Source of the DNA: Sphagnum compactum
Taxonomy: Eukaryota > Bryophyta > Sphagnopsida > Sphagnales
Length of the DNA stretch: 64,000 bases
Direction of reading: 5' to 3'
Assembly (NCBI GenBank): GCA_965153455.1
Contig: OZ234499.1
Location: 7,512,515-7,576,514 of the forward strand
Made by a program: the position numbers and the translations under genes. Shown in pieces: positions 10,875 through 23,000 of this stretch (positions within the stretch are counted from its first letter, which is position 1; every line of letters begins with the position of its first letter). Below the pieces are notes generated by a model. That model was not told the DNA's origin. It searched no databases and saw only the letters and a program-made list of their open reading frames with translations.

Positions 10875-12640
10875 TCTCCCTTTTTATAGGAAGGGAATTC
10901 ATGGACACAAGGTGCCCTCCAAATACACTACAGATTTTCTCTGAGTGCTTTCCCATTTAAAAAGAATCTCGCGATTTTGAGGTTACTATTCACAATTGGA
11001 TCCCTCAGTGACACAGCACCCACTAACACACTAGTCGTGGATCAGACCCTTCTGACCGTTTTGGGATGAAACCCAGTAATTTAACCCACTGGTGCCTTTT
11101 GCACTTGCTACCCTACCCAGCTTTCAAAAAATTTATCTCTTTATTTTATTTTTTACTGTTTCGCATTCTCTTTCTAGTGACCTACCTAACGTACTCACTT
11201 ACTGACCTACTCAGCTATTTACTTACTGATTTAGTGACCTACTTACTTACATGCTTGGTGCCAAGAAAACAATTGCATCTTGTTCAAAAGATTTATTTTG
11301 GAAGAAAAATGGTCAATTCACCTCATTTCACTCAACCCAACATTGAGAAAAACCCCTTCCTCCCCCCCCCCCCAAGAAACAACTCTTTGAAAAAAAAAAG
11401 GAAAAAAAACAAAAACCCTACCTTTTATACTGAGAAACCCCTTTGAAGAGATTAAAAAATAAAATAACCAACCCTCCTCTCCCTATGTTTTCATCTAATG
11501 ACATTATCTCACCCCACCTGTAAAAGACCGGTCCATTTTTTTCCTTTGTATTTTGGGGACGCTTCCCAACCTCAATTTTCTTGAGAACAGGGTTTATTTT
11601 ATTTTTTTGAAAAGACCTGCCAGTCTGGTGGGGGGGCCTTCTGGCTTCTGGAAGCTACTGTCCAGCCTGGAGAATAACTTCCAGAGGCCAGAAGTTCGTA
11701 TTATTTCTCATGTTTTTTTCAGTTTTTAATTCTGTTCAGTTTTTCTACCCTCTATACCTATCCAGAAGGAGTTCCACAATGTCTCTGTAAGAGCGTGCCT
11801 AAATGAAAACTAAAAGAAAAGAAAGTGTATGAGATGCATGTTAAAGTATAACTTCGACCTGCATAACAGCGGTGTGTACATGGGATGCTGACACCACCCA
11901 TTGCGTGGGTACAACCTTTATTGCTAAAAATCAGGGGTGGCAGACCCTGGTTTTTTGCAATCGGGTTATTTAAGGTTTTAATATAAAACCCGATTGTTTG
12001 AGATCGCACAAAATCAGGTTTTATTTTGAAAATCGGGTTTTAATAGGGTGCGGACTGTGAAAGAGGGCAACTCACTCCGTGTTCAGAACTCTGAACTTCA
12101 GATGAAGCCTTCATCCATTCCAAGCTGAGGAATTAAGACTGTTGAGAAGCTCGTGTTCATCAAGAGCAACATGGGTGCGTTCTACAGCTGTCCGACGAGT
12201 GACGACTATATCAGCGAGAGTGATTCCGATCATGCCGGCCTCGATTAATGTTACCCGGAATAAAACCATGGTTTTAATACCCAGAAATCGAGTTTTATTG
12301 ATTTAAACCTTAAACCCGATTTGTCGGGCGAAAAAAATCGAGATTTACCACCCTTGCTAAAAATGACACCCCCCTATGGACTAGGTAACTGGTGAGAGGC
12401 TGCTGGTTACTGGATATAAGTGAGCCACGGTAGCGGTGAGATTCTGTTCAGTAACCAGTGGCCTCGAGCCGGTCACCGGAGAACACCAATTTCCAAGGAG
12501 CCCTGAACGTGAAAACATAAGAGAAGGCACCTTTGTGATATAATTTCCAAGATGAGAAAGGAGGATTAAATTATGGGTTAAATTTTTTAGTTGCAAATCG
12601 AGTTGGGACTATAAAATATAACCCATATGTTTTACTCCTT
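10875..12640. other. Intergenic, repeat-derived, no gene recognised
   Basis: The stretch 10990-11090 shares AGCACCCAC(T/C)AA(C/T)(A/G)CACTAGT and the following TTTTGGGATGAA with 15850-15910, so both come from one dispersed repeat. A short tetranucleotide-like run of TACT/TTAC/GACC phrases is at 11180-11255. A C-run lies at 11363-11372. From 11940 to 12350 there are matched phrases of AATCGGGTTTTA and AAACCCGATT on both sides of 12050-12250, suggesting another degraded inverted-repeat element. Small ORFs show no known domain. Confidence 0.4.
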
Positions 12641-14545
12641 TCTCATCTTGAAAACTATATTATTATATAATTAAATAGATAAATAAATAAGAAACTAATT
12701 AATTAACTAAGCTAGCTAATTAATTAATTAGCCACTAACTAATTACTTACCTACCCACCCACTTACAAACCTACCTATAATTACCTACCATTCTTTAATT
12801 ATTTAATTTTAGAAATAACATTCATTTTAACTCCATTTTTTTCTACTAACTAATCGATTAAATCATAATCATGATTCATCAACAATATGTGATTATTTTA
12901 TGAGATTAATTAACTAGTTATTATTTTAATTCTAAATTTAATCAACTAATTATTACTAATAACTTTTTTTTTTTTCAAACTTAACCTTTTAAATTTAAGC
13001 TGTCCACTAAATAAATAAATTAGTAATTGACCAAATAACTAATATAATTAATTAATAATGAATAATAAATACTGAATATTCGATATTAACTTATGAACTT
13101 ATTAATTTATTTAATCAATAAATATCATTTAAAAAGATAATCAGTTTTAACCAATAATTATAATATTAAGTAAATAATTTATCTCATGAATACTTAAATA
13201 ACTAATAGCTCACTCACTATCAGTTAATTTAGTATTTATTAACCATAACTCTTGATTAGTAAATTGAATTATTAGAAATTCATTGAATATTATTTAAATA
13301 TTATTTAAATACTCAATTGGAGTAATAAATAATTTTTAGTCAATTCTCAACCAAGTAGTAATTATTAATTATTAATTGTGCATTTATGATCTAAACATGA
13401 AATCAATTAAATTGGTCATTATTAATAACTAGATAACTGAATTTTGTGAAATTTTACGTAATATTTATATAAGCTACACAACTATTAATTAAATAAACTT
13501 ATTATCTATTTACCATAACTTTTGAAAACTGAATACGAATGATCAAATAATTAATTGAAATATTAATTAACTTCTAATAAAATTCTAACTAATTAATAAA
13601 TATTAATTATTAAATTCGAACTTATGAACTAAATAGGAAATCAATTTAGTTAATCATTATTAACTAGATAATTGAATTTGTGAGATCTTAATTAATATTT
13701 TATATGTCACATAGCTACTAATTAACTAATTTTTAAATCTATTTACCATAACTCCTAGTTAATAAATACGAATTATGAGATAATTAATTGAAATTAATGG
13801 AATTACTAATTCAAGTATTAATTAAAATTTAATAAATTCGAAACTGATTAATAAACATTTATTGTTAATTTTGAACTTATAGACTTAATAAGAAATCAAT
13901 TTAATTAATCATTGTTAATAACTATATTATTGTATTTGTGAAATTTTAGTTAATATTTCTATAAGCTACATAACTATTAGTTAAAAATATTTATTTGTTA
14001 ATCACCATGATTCTTGATTAGTACATATTAATGATTAGGTAATTAAATGAAAATCAATTAATTAATAAATAACTTATTCATTAATTATTTATCATTTGTA
14101 GTTTGACTAATACCTTGAAATGGAAAATTTATCAAATAAATCAGAAAATATTGAATATTATATATTAAAATATATAATTTGTTAAATAAATAGATTTTAT
14201 TATTATTTAACATTTTGTAAATTATACATTAATTATACAGTACTAAATTATCAATTAAATAATTTTTGTTAAATAATAATTATTTCATATTATTATTATT
14301 ATTATTGATAAAATATTTGTACGAATTGATCAATTATTATTGATTGATTAAGAAATAATAAATATAAATTATCAACTGATAAAAATCTGTTTTATTTATT
14401 TATTTATTTTGTTATATTTGACATTATTTAATCAATTTGATGATTTATTATTTGATGAATATTGAATATTGGTCTGACATGAAAACTATTTCAACTTAAT
14501 ATGACCTCACCACTATAATTTTATTGTACATTAAATTAAACATGG
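12641..14545. repeat. Very AT-rich block with 240-255-bp tandem repeats
   Basis: Almost wholly TTAATTA-type sequence. Three clear units begin with GAAATCAATT at 13399, 13637 and 13892 (spacing 238 and 255) and share TAGATAA(C/T)TGAATTTGTGA, the phrase TATAAGCTACA(C/T)AACTATTA, and ATTTACCATAACT. A more diverged unit is visible before them from about 13150. There is no coding potential. The block could be an AT-rich satellite or the inside of a non-coding element. Confidence 0.65.
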
Positions 14546-14552
14546 TGTCGCC

Positions 14553-15175
14553 TTTTGTACTAGGAAGCTAAGAAGAAGACAATCTTCTTTTGCAAGAACA
14601 CAACAATAGAATGCAAATCAAAAATTAAATTTTTTTTAACAGGGTGTAGCACTTACCTGGAGTGTAGGTGTTTTTTGGCTAGAACGTAGGTGATGGCGTT
14701 TCTTTGCTAGAGCGATGTTGATGATGATGGTGCGAATGGTGGTGCCTCGAGCTTGAGTGATGTGCGTTGCCCCTGGAGACCTTTGACAAAAATACTAGGC
14801 CCACAAACGAAGGGGAAGAGGTTAAAGGGTTTGACTGCAACACAACATGAAGGAGACAACAATGAATAGGTGCTCATCATCGTCTTCTGTACTAAGGAGT
14901 TAAGAAGAAGATGACAACAAATGCTATTCATCATTGTTTTTTCCTGCAGGAACACAACAATAAAATGCAAATTAAAAAATAATAATAATAATAAGGCGTA
15001 GAATTTACTTGGAGTGTAGGTGCTTCTTGGTCGGAGCATAGGTGATGGCGCTTATTGGTTGGAACGATCGTGTGGCACCCTGAGCTTGAGCAATGCGCGT
15101 TGCTCCTTGAGATGCTTAACAAAAATATTTGGCTCACAAAGGAAGGGAAATAAGTTAAGGGGTTGTAGAATGGGG
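14553..15175. repeat. Diverged tandem duplication, about 332-bp period
   Basis: Copy 1 (about 14553-14840) and copy 2 (about 14885-15175) share, in order, TTGTACTA(A)GGA, AAGAAGAAGA, AACACAACAATA(G/A)AATGCAAAT, TGGAGTGTAGGTG, TAGGTGATGGCG, GAGCTTGAG and TTGACAAAAATA / TTAACAAAAATA. Minus-strand ORFs at 14707-15137 fall inside it and have no recognisable domain. Confidence 0.65.
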
Positions 15176-15387
15176 TTGGTAGGTTCCCAAAACAAGTTTG
15201 AAAAGAATGCCAAAAAAAGAGAAAACGTTAACCTTTAAACCCGCTCAAAATGAATTTGTTGCTGGTTGGCCAACCCCAAGTTGGATGAATTGCGCTCCAT
15301 CCAAAACAGACTAATGCAGTCATGGGGGTTAGGTCACTCAAGCTAGCTGAAAATACAAAGGAAAAATCCAGGCAGTGCTTTACGTGT

Positions 15388-15491
15388 TAGGTAAAGCCTT
15401 TAAGGAAGTGCATTCTCAGAATAAGGGGCCCATGTCTGTAGCCAAGGTAGCCCTTTATTGTGAACATGCCCTTCCTCAAGGGCATTACCAT
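15388..15491. mobile_element. Small foldback/MITE-like element, copy B
   Basis: Arms 15388-15430 and 15449-15491 are inverted repeats (43 nt, about four-fifths identical) around an 18-nt loop with GTAGCCAAGG. Outer arm sequence TAGGTAAAGCC and inner CATTCTCAGAATAAGGGGCC match copy A (CATTCTCAAAATAAGGGGCC), so A and B are members of one family. Confidence 0.7.
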
Positions 15492-15944
15492 GCATAAAAC
15501 ATAGTTACTAAACATTCTAAAATTGAAAAATTCCTTTTCTCATCTCAGCAAAGGACCTTTCATAAGGTGCCTTATGTGTGAAAATGATAGCCTATAATGC
15601 TTTAAATAAGAAAGTAATTAAATAATAATGTGAATAATTAATGTGCTAGAATCCTGTATGTAAATAGATATTACACATTGAACTGAGCTGTTATTGTAAT
15701 ACCTCTACCATCTAGGCATCTTCTTAACCAAATTTTTTTGGTCCCCAACTTTTCACTTTCGTAATATAAATAAAAACTTCAGAAATTCCTACAGTTGAGT
15801 TGAGGTGAGGAAAAAAAAAATCTTGAGTAGTTTTACACAACCTAAGTGAACTAGCACCCACCAATGCACTAGTTGTGGATGAAACTGTTTTGGTTGTTTT
15901 GGGATGAACGCAAACCATTTAACTTAAACCAAACCAAACATTGA

Positions 15945-16900
15945 AGTGGGTTATTTTTTTCTTTTCACTAGCTCACCCTTCCGTGAAATTTCAAAAAAAT
16001 TCCCCCCTTTTTTCACCTTCTCTTCTTTTTTCTTATCCTCTTTTGTTATTTCTTTCTTCTTCTTCTCTTTCACCATCATTTTCTTCTCTTCCATTATTGT
16101 TGTAGCTTTTTTTTCATCATTTTTCTTCCTCATTTTTTTACTGCTATTATTATTATTATGATTATTATTATTCATTCTCTTTTGTTTGTTCTATAGATTT
16201 TTTTTCTTATCATTTTTTTCTTTCATTTTTGTTGCTACTTTAGTTTTTATTTTCATCTTTTATTTCTTTGTTTTCTTTTATTATTACAACTTCCTCATCA
16301 TTTCTTTTTTTTTTTCGTTTTCCTTCTCCTTCTTCAATCATTTTCTTTTTTTTCATCACATTGTTGCGCTTGTTGCTATTTGTTGGTGCATCATCATTAG
16401 TTATACACATCACGCAGATATGCCTTTATCCTTTTCATTGTTTTTTTTTTTTTTTTTGGTTTGAAAGTAGAAGCAAAAAAGAAAAGTAAGAAAAAGAAAA
16501 AGAAGAAGACAAAAGAATAAAAGAGAAGGAAATGGAATTTTTTTTTAAAAGAAAATGAAAAGAAAAAAAAAAAAGACAACGAATGTTTTTGTTTTTTCTA
16601 CTTTTAAAATTCTAGAAGAAGTTTGTTTTTTTTTCCTTCTTTTATATTTTTCTCAAGGATTTATTCGTCTTGTTATTGTTAATTCAAGAAGAAGAATTCT
16701 AGTTTTTGTTTCCTTTTCATTGCTTTGTTTTCCTTTTTTTTTTGTTTTTTTAAGAATAAAAGATTTTTTGGGTTTTTAAACCCTATTTTTTCATTTTTTT
16801 TATTTTGAAAATGCTAGCAGATTTTTTTTCTTTTATTATGTTTGTCCTAAATATTTCTTTTTTTTTCCCCCCTATTTTTCCATTCTTTTTTATCTTCAAA
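15945..16900. repeat. Pyrimidine-rich low-complexity tract (with a purine segment at 16465-16580)
   Basis: Long runs built from TTC/TTT/TCT on the plus strand, switching to an AAG/GAA-rich segment at 16465-16580 and back to T-rich. The open frames on both strands (phenylalanine/serine-rich or lysine/asparagine-rich) follow from composition alone and are not genes. Confidence 0.8.
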
Positions 16901-18265
16901 ATTCCAAAAGATGAAGTTGGATTTTCTATTTCCTTTATTTCTTATTTTCAAAAATTTCCCAATTTTAAAAAATAAATAAAATCTAGTACATTATATATGT
17001 TCATGCCCATGTAAATTTTTGGGGTTTTATTTATATTTTTCAAATTTGCATGTTAATGTGTATCATGTGTTTGATGCAGACTTTGAATAACTATGAAATA
17101 TCAATTTGTAACTAATGCCATTCAATTCCAATTTATCACTATCAGCTTTACACTCATCAACATGTTATTAAAGTGATTACAACAAGAACTTATCGATGAA
17201 CATATGACATGGTGGCTAATGAAAATAGGTTTAAAAAGGTGTCTGTTGAGGTTAAAAAGTAACATGCATATCTTACTTAGGTTTCTTTGGCATAACAATG
17301 GCATGGAATTCATGTTTTCCATTTTTTGGACATTTTAAAAAAGTTTTAATAGATGTGATATTTGCACCAATACATACAAGTTTTGTCTTATTGCAATTGT
17401 AACCTCACTTTTGTATTATGTTTTGAAACTGAGCATTGCATTAATAATTTGTTGAATTTTTCCCTAAAAATAGGAGTTTGAAACATATTGCAATGTTGCA
17501 TTATTGCATTAAAAGAACTTCAAAAACATAAAGTTCAATGTGAAATATTTGTATGAGGGTCACAAAATAAACATTAGTTTTGTTAAAATGATTTTGCAAT
17601 ACCCACATTTGAAACATAAAATGCTGGCTGGTTTTTTTGGATGGTTTGTGCAATACCCAAATGTTGGGCATAAAATATGCATGTTTGATGAAAAAAATGA
17701 TGAAGATAAAAAATAGAAAATTAGAAGAAATAAAATAATTGTGATAAATAATAGAAGAAAATAATTTAGAACAAGAAAAAATTAGAAAAAAAATCCAAAA
17801 GAATGTTTGCATTTTGGTCACAAAATATGTAATAATTATTGAGATGTATTATATTTGAAATGACATTTTTTTCATATGTGAATATTGTATTTTGTGATTG
17901 GATTTTCAACTATTTTAACTTTTAACAATAATTATCAAAATATGCAATACCTATGTGTGGGTCACAAAAGTTGATCGAATGTGCAATACTCGCATTCAAA
18001 CTTATCGTTTATTGACATCAAGGGGTCAAATATGATTAAAATGGTTGTTAGTTCATTTAGTGTAATATTTGTAGACATGTTTCGTATATCATAGATTTGT
18101 AGACATTAACATCGTGAAAATGATAAGTAAATAAGTGTGTGGGGGTGGACAGGTAATTAATAAATATGTATGTAGGTAGGTTGGTGGTTTAAGCATGTAG
18201 GTATGTACACAAATAAAAAACAAGTTATGTCAATAATGTAATTATGTCAATAAGATGGTTAGGTC
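16901..18265. other. AT-rich intergenic stretch, no gene
   Basis: No coding segment recognised. The phrases TGCAATACCCA(C/A)A, GGTCACAAAATA and TGCAATAC(T/C) recur at about 17540-17660 and 17815-17990, suggesting a diverged tandem repeat of an element fragment. A run of GTAGGTAGGT-type sequence is at 18165-18205. Confidence 0.4.
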
Positions 18266-18825
18266 AATAGGGTAGCTAAAAGTTTTGTTAAAATATTTTG
18301 TTGAAAAAGTAACTTTTATGTTAAATCAAGAAAATATAAAAGTTTTTTAAAAGATAAAAATTTAACCAAAAAAAGATAAAACTTTTGCTAACAAGTAAAG
18401 GTTTAGCCATTAAGAGATGGAAGTTTTGTCAAAAGGTATAGGGTTAACCATGAATTAAAAGATTTTCCAATTTGTAAAGGCTTAACCAAGAAGAGATAAA
18501 AGTTTAGCCCAAAAAATATAAGGGTTTTGCTAAGAGGTAAAGGTTTAGCAAGGAATAGTTCAAAGTTTTTTCAAGTGGTAGAGGTTTAGGCAAAAAAATA
18601 TAAAGGTTTTGTTGAAAGGTAAAAATTTAACTAACAAGAGGTTAAGTTTTGCCCCAAAAAAAAAGTTTAATAAAGAATAAATATAAATTTTGCCAATGTG
18701 TAATGGTTTAGCCATGAAGTGATGGAGGTTTTGTCAAGAGATATAAGTTTAGCCAAGAAAAGTTAGAATTTTTTTCAAAAGGTAGAGGTTTTGTTAAGAA
18801 AATATATAGGTTTTGTTCCGGAGGT
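18266..18825. repeat. About 40-bp tandem array, first block
   Basis: Roughly 13 diverged units, each of the form AAGTTTTG(C/T)CAA-AAGGTA-AAGGTTTAGCCA-(A/T)GAAGAGAT. Unit lengths are near 40-42 bp. The array stops at about 18825 and picks up again at about 19205. Confidence 0.65.
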
Positions 18826-19204
18826 TATTTTGAACTTCTTCGTTATAATATGGTTTTTGCACCCTAACAAGCGGGCCGGCATAAGGCAAGCACACCGCGC
18901 AGCACCCTCCTGACCTCTAAACGTTAAGGGTACTAAAGGCCCAAAACCTTACCTATTAGGGTTACTTGTTTTTGTAGGGCTTTTACATATATGTTTACCC
19001 AGGAAAAGTCAAAATATTATTATTATGAAAATGGGCTATTAGATGGTGGGGTCTAAGTTCCATCGCAGGGTTACTTTAGCTGGAATAGTCAAATAAGATC
19101 GAAGATACAAAGCGTAAATTGAAGAAAATACATTTTTCGTCACAGGGTAAGTTTGGCAGCCGGCCCTGTTAACAACTTGTCTCCATATATTTTCTATAAA
19201 AGTA
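18826..19204. other. Insertion of about 380 bp that interrupts the 40-bp array
   Basis: The block is unlike the array on both sides: it has GCGGGCCGGC, CACACCGCGCAGC and CAGCCGGCCCTG patches and more GC than the surroundings. The array repeat resumes directly after it with AAAGTAAAGGTTTTGCCAAG. I take it as a mobile-element insertion, though I could not fix terminal repeats or a target duplication, and the short minus-strand ORF (19039-19236) is not recognised. Confidence 0.4.
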
Positions 19205-19375
19205 AAGGTTTTGCCAAGAAATAGATGTTTAATCAAAAAGATATAAATTTTTTGTCAACATGTAAACATTTAGCCATGAAGAGATGGAGATTTAGCCAAG
19301 AAGAGTTAGAAGTTGTGCCAAAGGCGAAAGTCTAGCCAATAGATATAGGTTTAGCCATGAAAAAATGGAGGGTAG
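19205..19375. repeat. About 40-bp tandem array, second block
   Basis: About four units with the same GGTTTTGCCAAGAA / TTTAGCCA(T/A)GAAGAGATGGAG phrases as 18266-18825. Followed by GTAGGTAGGTAAG-type simple sequence to about 19480. Confidence 0.6.
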
Positions 19376-20010
19376 GTAGGTAAGGGGTTGGTAGGTAAAG
19401 CCAAGACGCAGGTCAATAATATAGCTAGGTCAGTAGGGTAGCTAGGGAACTAGGGTGATTAGGTTGGAAGGTAGTATAGTCAGGGTTGGGAAAAAAACAC
19501 CCAAAAAATAAAAAGGGTCAAAGGTCACAGCAGCCCTAAAAGGTTGAATGTGCTACAATTTTGGGTTAACACAGGGTCAGGAACCGGATGAAGAAACGTA
19601 GCCCATCCTATGGACAGAACGGCCAACTGGTGCACTTTGGGTGCCGGTTCACTCTGGCCTTTTTAGCTCCCTTACCTCTCTGAAGAAACCTGTTTTCAGC
19701 AAGCGGGATCTTATGCGGTGGAAGGTACCAGCCAGGCTGTACAGGGATCTTCTGTCACTATTTTTAAAAAGTGAAAAAATCCCAGCTCTGCCTTATGTCA
19801 GAAAAGGACCTGAGGACAGGCCCTTCCATGATTTTAGATCTGTGCCCGAGCCCGGTACTCAGGCCCTTCTCCTATACTTTCAAGGCCCCTAAAACTAGGA
19901 GTTTGGAGTTTTAGTGGCCTTTGAGATTTCTTGAAGATTTAGAAACAGTAGTCTGTTTTGTCACAGTAGTAGTGTGGTGTTGTTGTGGTGGTAGTAGTTT
20001 TTTGTGGGGT
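19376..20010. promoter_or_regulatory. Upstream region and leader of the MurA gene
   Basis: No separate gene is seen. The frame used by exon 1 is open upstream as far as 19921 but has no ATG before 20011. The leader is T/G-rich (TAGTAGTGTGGTGTTGTTGTGGTGGTAGTAG). An open frame at 19641-19892 shows no known domain. No certain TATA box. Confidence 0.35.
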
Positions 20011-23000
20011 ATGGATGGCCTTCGGTCTCCAGCAACGTTTGCCACTAGCGCTTCTTGTTCGAGCTCCTCAGCAAGCTGTTCTTCTGATTCTTCAGTCCTC
20101 CTTCTCGGAATTAACCACCAGCAGCAGCAGAAGATCAAGGCTGCAAAAGAAGTTGGTGTTTTGGCAAGGTTTCAGTGTTCATCTGCACTGAGGAGGAGAG
20201 GGAGGAGGAGAAGCAACAGCAGCAATAGTAGTTTTGAGCCTGTGCACTTTGTGGGTTCACGTGGTGGAACAACCTTTGCATCTTCTTTTCTCGTTGGAAG
20301 GCTGCTCGGGGTGGTGGAAGAAGAAGAGGAGTTGTCGAGTTTCCGACGACAGGCTTGTCGCTCTTGGGAGGAAGGCAGTGGCCATAGTGATGACACTGGT
20401 GTTCGTGTCGCTTGCAATAGGGTTAGGTCGAGAAGAAGAAGCAGCGTGAGCAGTTCTGGTACTGAGACGGAGTTGACCTCTACTTCGGACGCTGGTAGAA
20501 ATGAGAGAGAGATCAAGAAGGGGAGTACGCATGACACTAGATTTACCGTAGAAACCGCTCTTAAGAGATCTCCGAGTTCGACTCCATCCCAATCCACCAC
20601 CACCACCCGTGTCGAGTTTGGAGCTTCAGTCTTGGATCCTGGGTCTCGCACTTTGTCTGGCCACAGGAATTCCTCCCTGAGGATCGGACCCTTTGTGGAA
20701 TGCTTGGAGATTACAGGAGGAAGTATACTCTCAGGAGAGGTGAAGATCAGTGGTGCCAAGAATTCATGTTTGGCAGTGCTAGCAGGAGCTCTGTGCTCGG
20801 AGCAAGAGCTTTGCCTGAGAAGAATACCGGACTTGCACGACGTCCGGCGCATGTTCCAAGTGCTGCAATCTGTTGGCGTTCAAATTCAGAGAACACCATC
20901 AGGCACCATCAAGGTGGATGCCAGCACCATAACATCAGTGGAACCTTGTCCAGAGGCAGTACGAAAACTAAGGGCAAGCTTTTTTGTGATTGGTGCATTG
21001 GTTGGCCGCCAAGGAGAAGCCATTGTCCCCTTGCCCGGCGGTTGTAACATAGGCGCTCGCCCCATTGATCTCCATGTGCGTGGTTTAGAAGCTCTTGGCG
21101 CCCAAGTTGAGATAAGGTAAACCCTAAACCTTAAACCCTCGCCAATTCAAAGGGACGAATTTTCATAGCTATGGGTTTTTGAGGATTTGTATGGTGTTGG
21201 AGCGATTTGGACTTTGCACTCAGGCTTAAGACAACATGCAGTGGTTTGTTCCTGGTTTGGGAACAGCTGCATGAATCCTTGGATGCATTCTGTAGAAAAG
21301 AATGCAAGAAAATTTTGGGATTCAGTTGCTTCAGTCATTCTTCAAGTGGATGTGAGCCTCTAGCTAGTGGTTGTCCCACAACTGCAAGGGTTGTGGAGGT
21401 TATAGGTCAAGCATGGTGCTGGAGCTGATCATTTGAAATCTATTCCAATACCTTGCATGGAACCTATGGCAGAAAGCTTCCAGCTACTCCATAGGAGCTT
21501 ATTCCAGCAGTGGAGTCCAGTATTATTTACACACTGTGTCAAGGAAGTAGTCAGTCATACTGACACATTTGGATGGGACTTCAAGCCTTTTGAGATGGCA
21601 TTGGAGAAGTAATGTCTGCTGTAGTGTGACTGCACTGGCTTTTGCGGAGATGATTAGGGTCAAGTGCAGCAGTACTTACATGCATGTGGTTGTAGGCAAG
21701 GCAAGGTGCACGCCCGTGCAACAAATGGCAAACATCTTGTTGGGGGCGACTTTTGTCTTGACTACCCAAGTGTAGGAGCCACAGAGACTCTCATGATGGC
21801 TGCAGCTCTGGCTGATGGCAAGACAATGTTGTCAAATGTGGCCCAGGTAGTTTCTAGAACCACTCTCCCCCGGTCTCCATCATTGCAATCTTAGGAAATG
21901 ACTTCAACTGGAGAATGCCAACACATGCAAATGGTGCCAGGAGCCGGAGGTTGTTGACCTTGCAGATTTTCTGACTTCCTGTGGAGCAAGCATCCATGGA
22001 GCTGGAACCAATACACTCAACATAGTGGGAAGGAGGAAGCTCCATGGTACTGAGTATCAAATTATACCAGACAGAATTGAGGCTGGAACATTTTTGATAG
22101 CAGCAGCGATCACACGCTCCACCATTTCCATTTCTCCTGTGGTTCCAACACATCTGACATCTGTTGTGAGCAAACTCCGCACCATTGGATGTCACATTCA
22201 GCAAACATCATCTAATGGTTTGTGGGTAGGTTGAAACTTTCCAACAGTTCATGCACCTTTCATTCATCTTTTCATTTGCCTTAGCATTACTGGTGCCAAG
22301 AATATAATGGTCAAATGGCTTGGTCATATGTGTGCAGATCAATACACCACAGGTGCTTAGAAACATGGATGTCAAAACACTTCCATATCCAGGGTTTCCC
22401 ACTGATTTGCAACCTCAGCTCATGTCTTTATTGACAACCTGTAGCGGGCAAAGCATTGTAGAGGAGACAGTCTTTGAGAACCGTATGCGCCATGGTGTGC
22501 ATGTTTAATCTATTGCAACTCATCTTATGCACTGTTTTAGTATCTGTTTATGTATGTCCTGTGCAAAGGTTGTATTTGCACTCTGGTAATTCATCATTGC
22601 AGTTCATATAATTCATCAGCAATTTTCTTCCTGTTTCTAGTGAAAAGCAATAGCCTCTACAAACTCATTTCTTGGCACCCTAAGAGATTTCCAAAGTTGC
22701 TGTGCAATTTCCAAAATTTCCATCTAGCTTTTGCAATGGCTTATAAGTTGTTGCTGTGACTTGGCATGCAAAGTGGAGGAATTACAGAAACTTGGAGCTA
22801 ATGTGAAAGTCAGCCGAAGTCTTGCCATCATTAATGGCAAGGATCAAGGGAGGTAAATTGCTTTGTCCCATTTTATATCTTTTCGTTATATGCTATATGA
22901 AGTGAATCATATGTGGCAAAGTCTGTTTCTGCCTGGCTTTTCTGGTTTGGGTATGTTTCTACCTGCTTTGCACCTTTAGATCCAATTGGGTGGCTGCTAT

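Noticed and set aside
15946-16779. Several overlapping open frames rich in Phe, Ser, Lys or Asn
   Set aside because: All lie in a pyrimidine or purine tract and have only compositional content.
20172-20852. 226-codon open frame on the minus strand opposite MurA exon 1
   Set aside because: It is antisense to the well-supported MurA exon; Leu/Ser-rich content comes from the GC-rich low-complexity coding strand.
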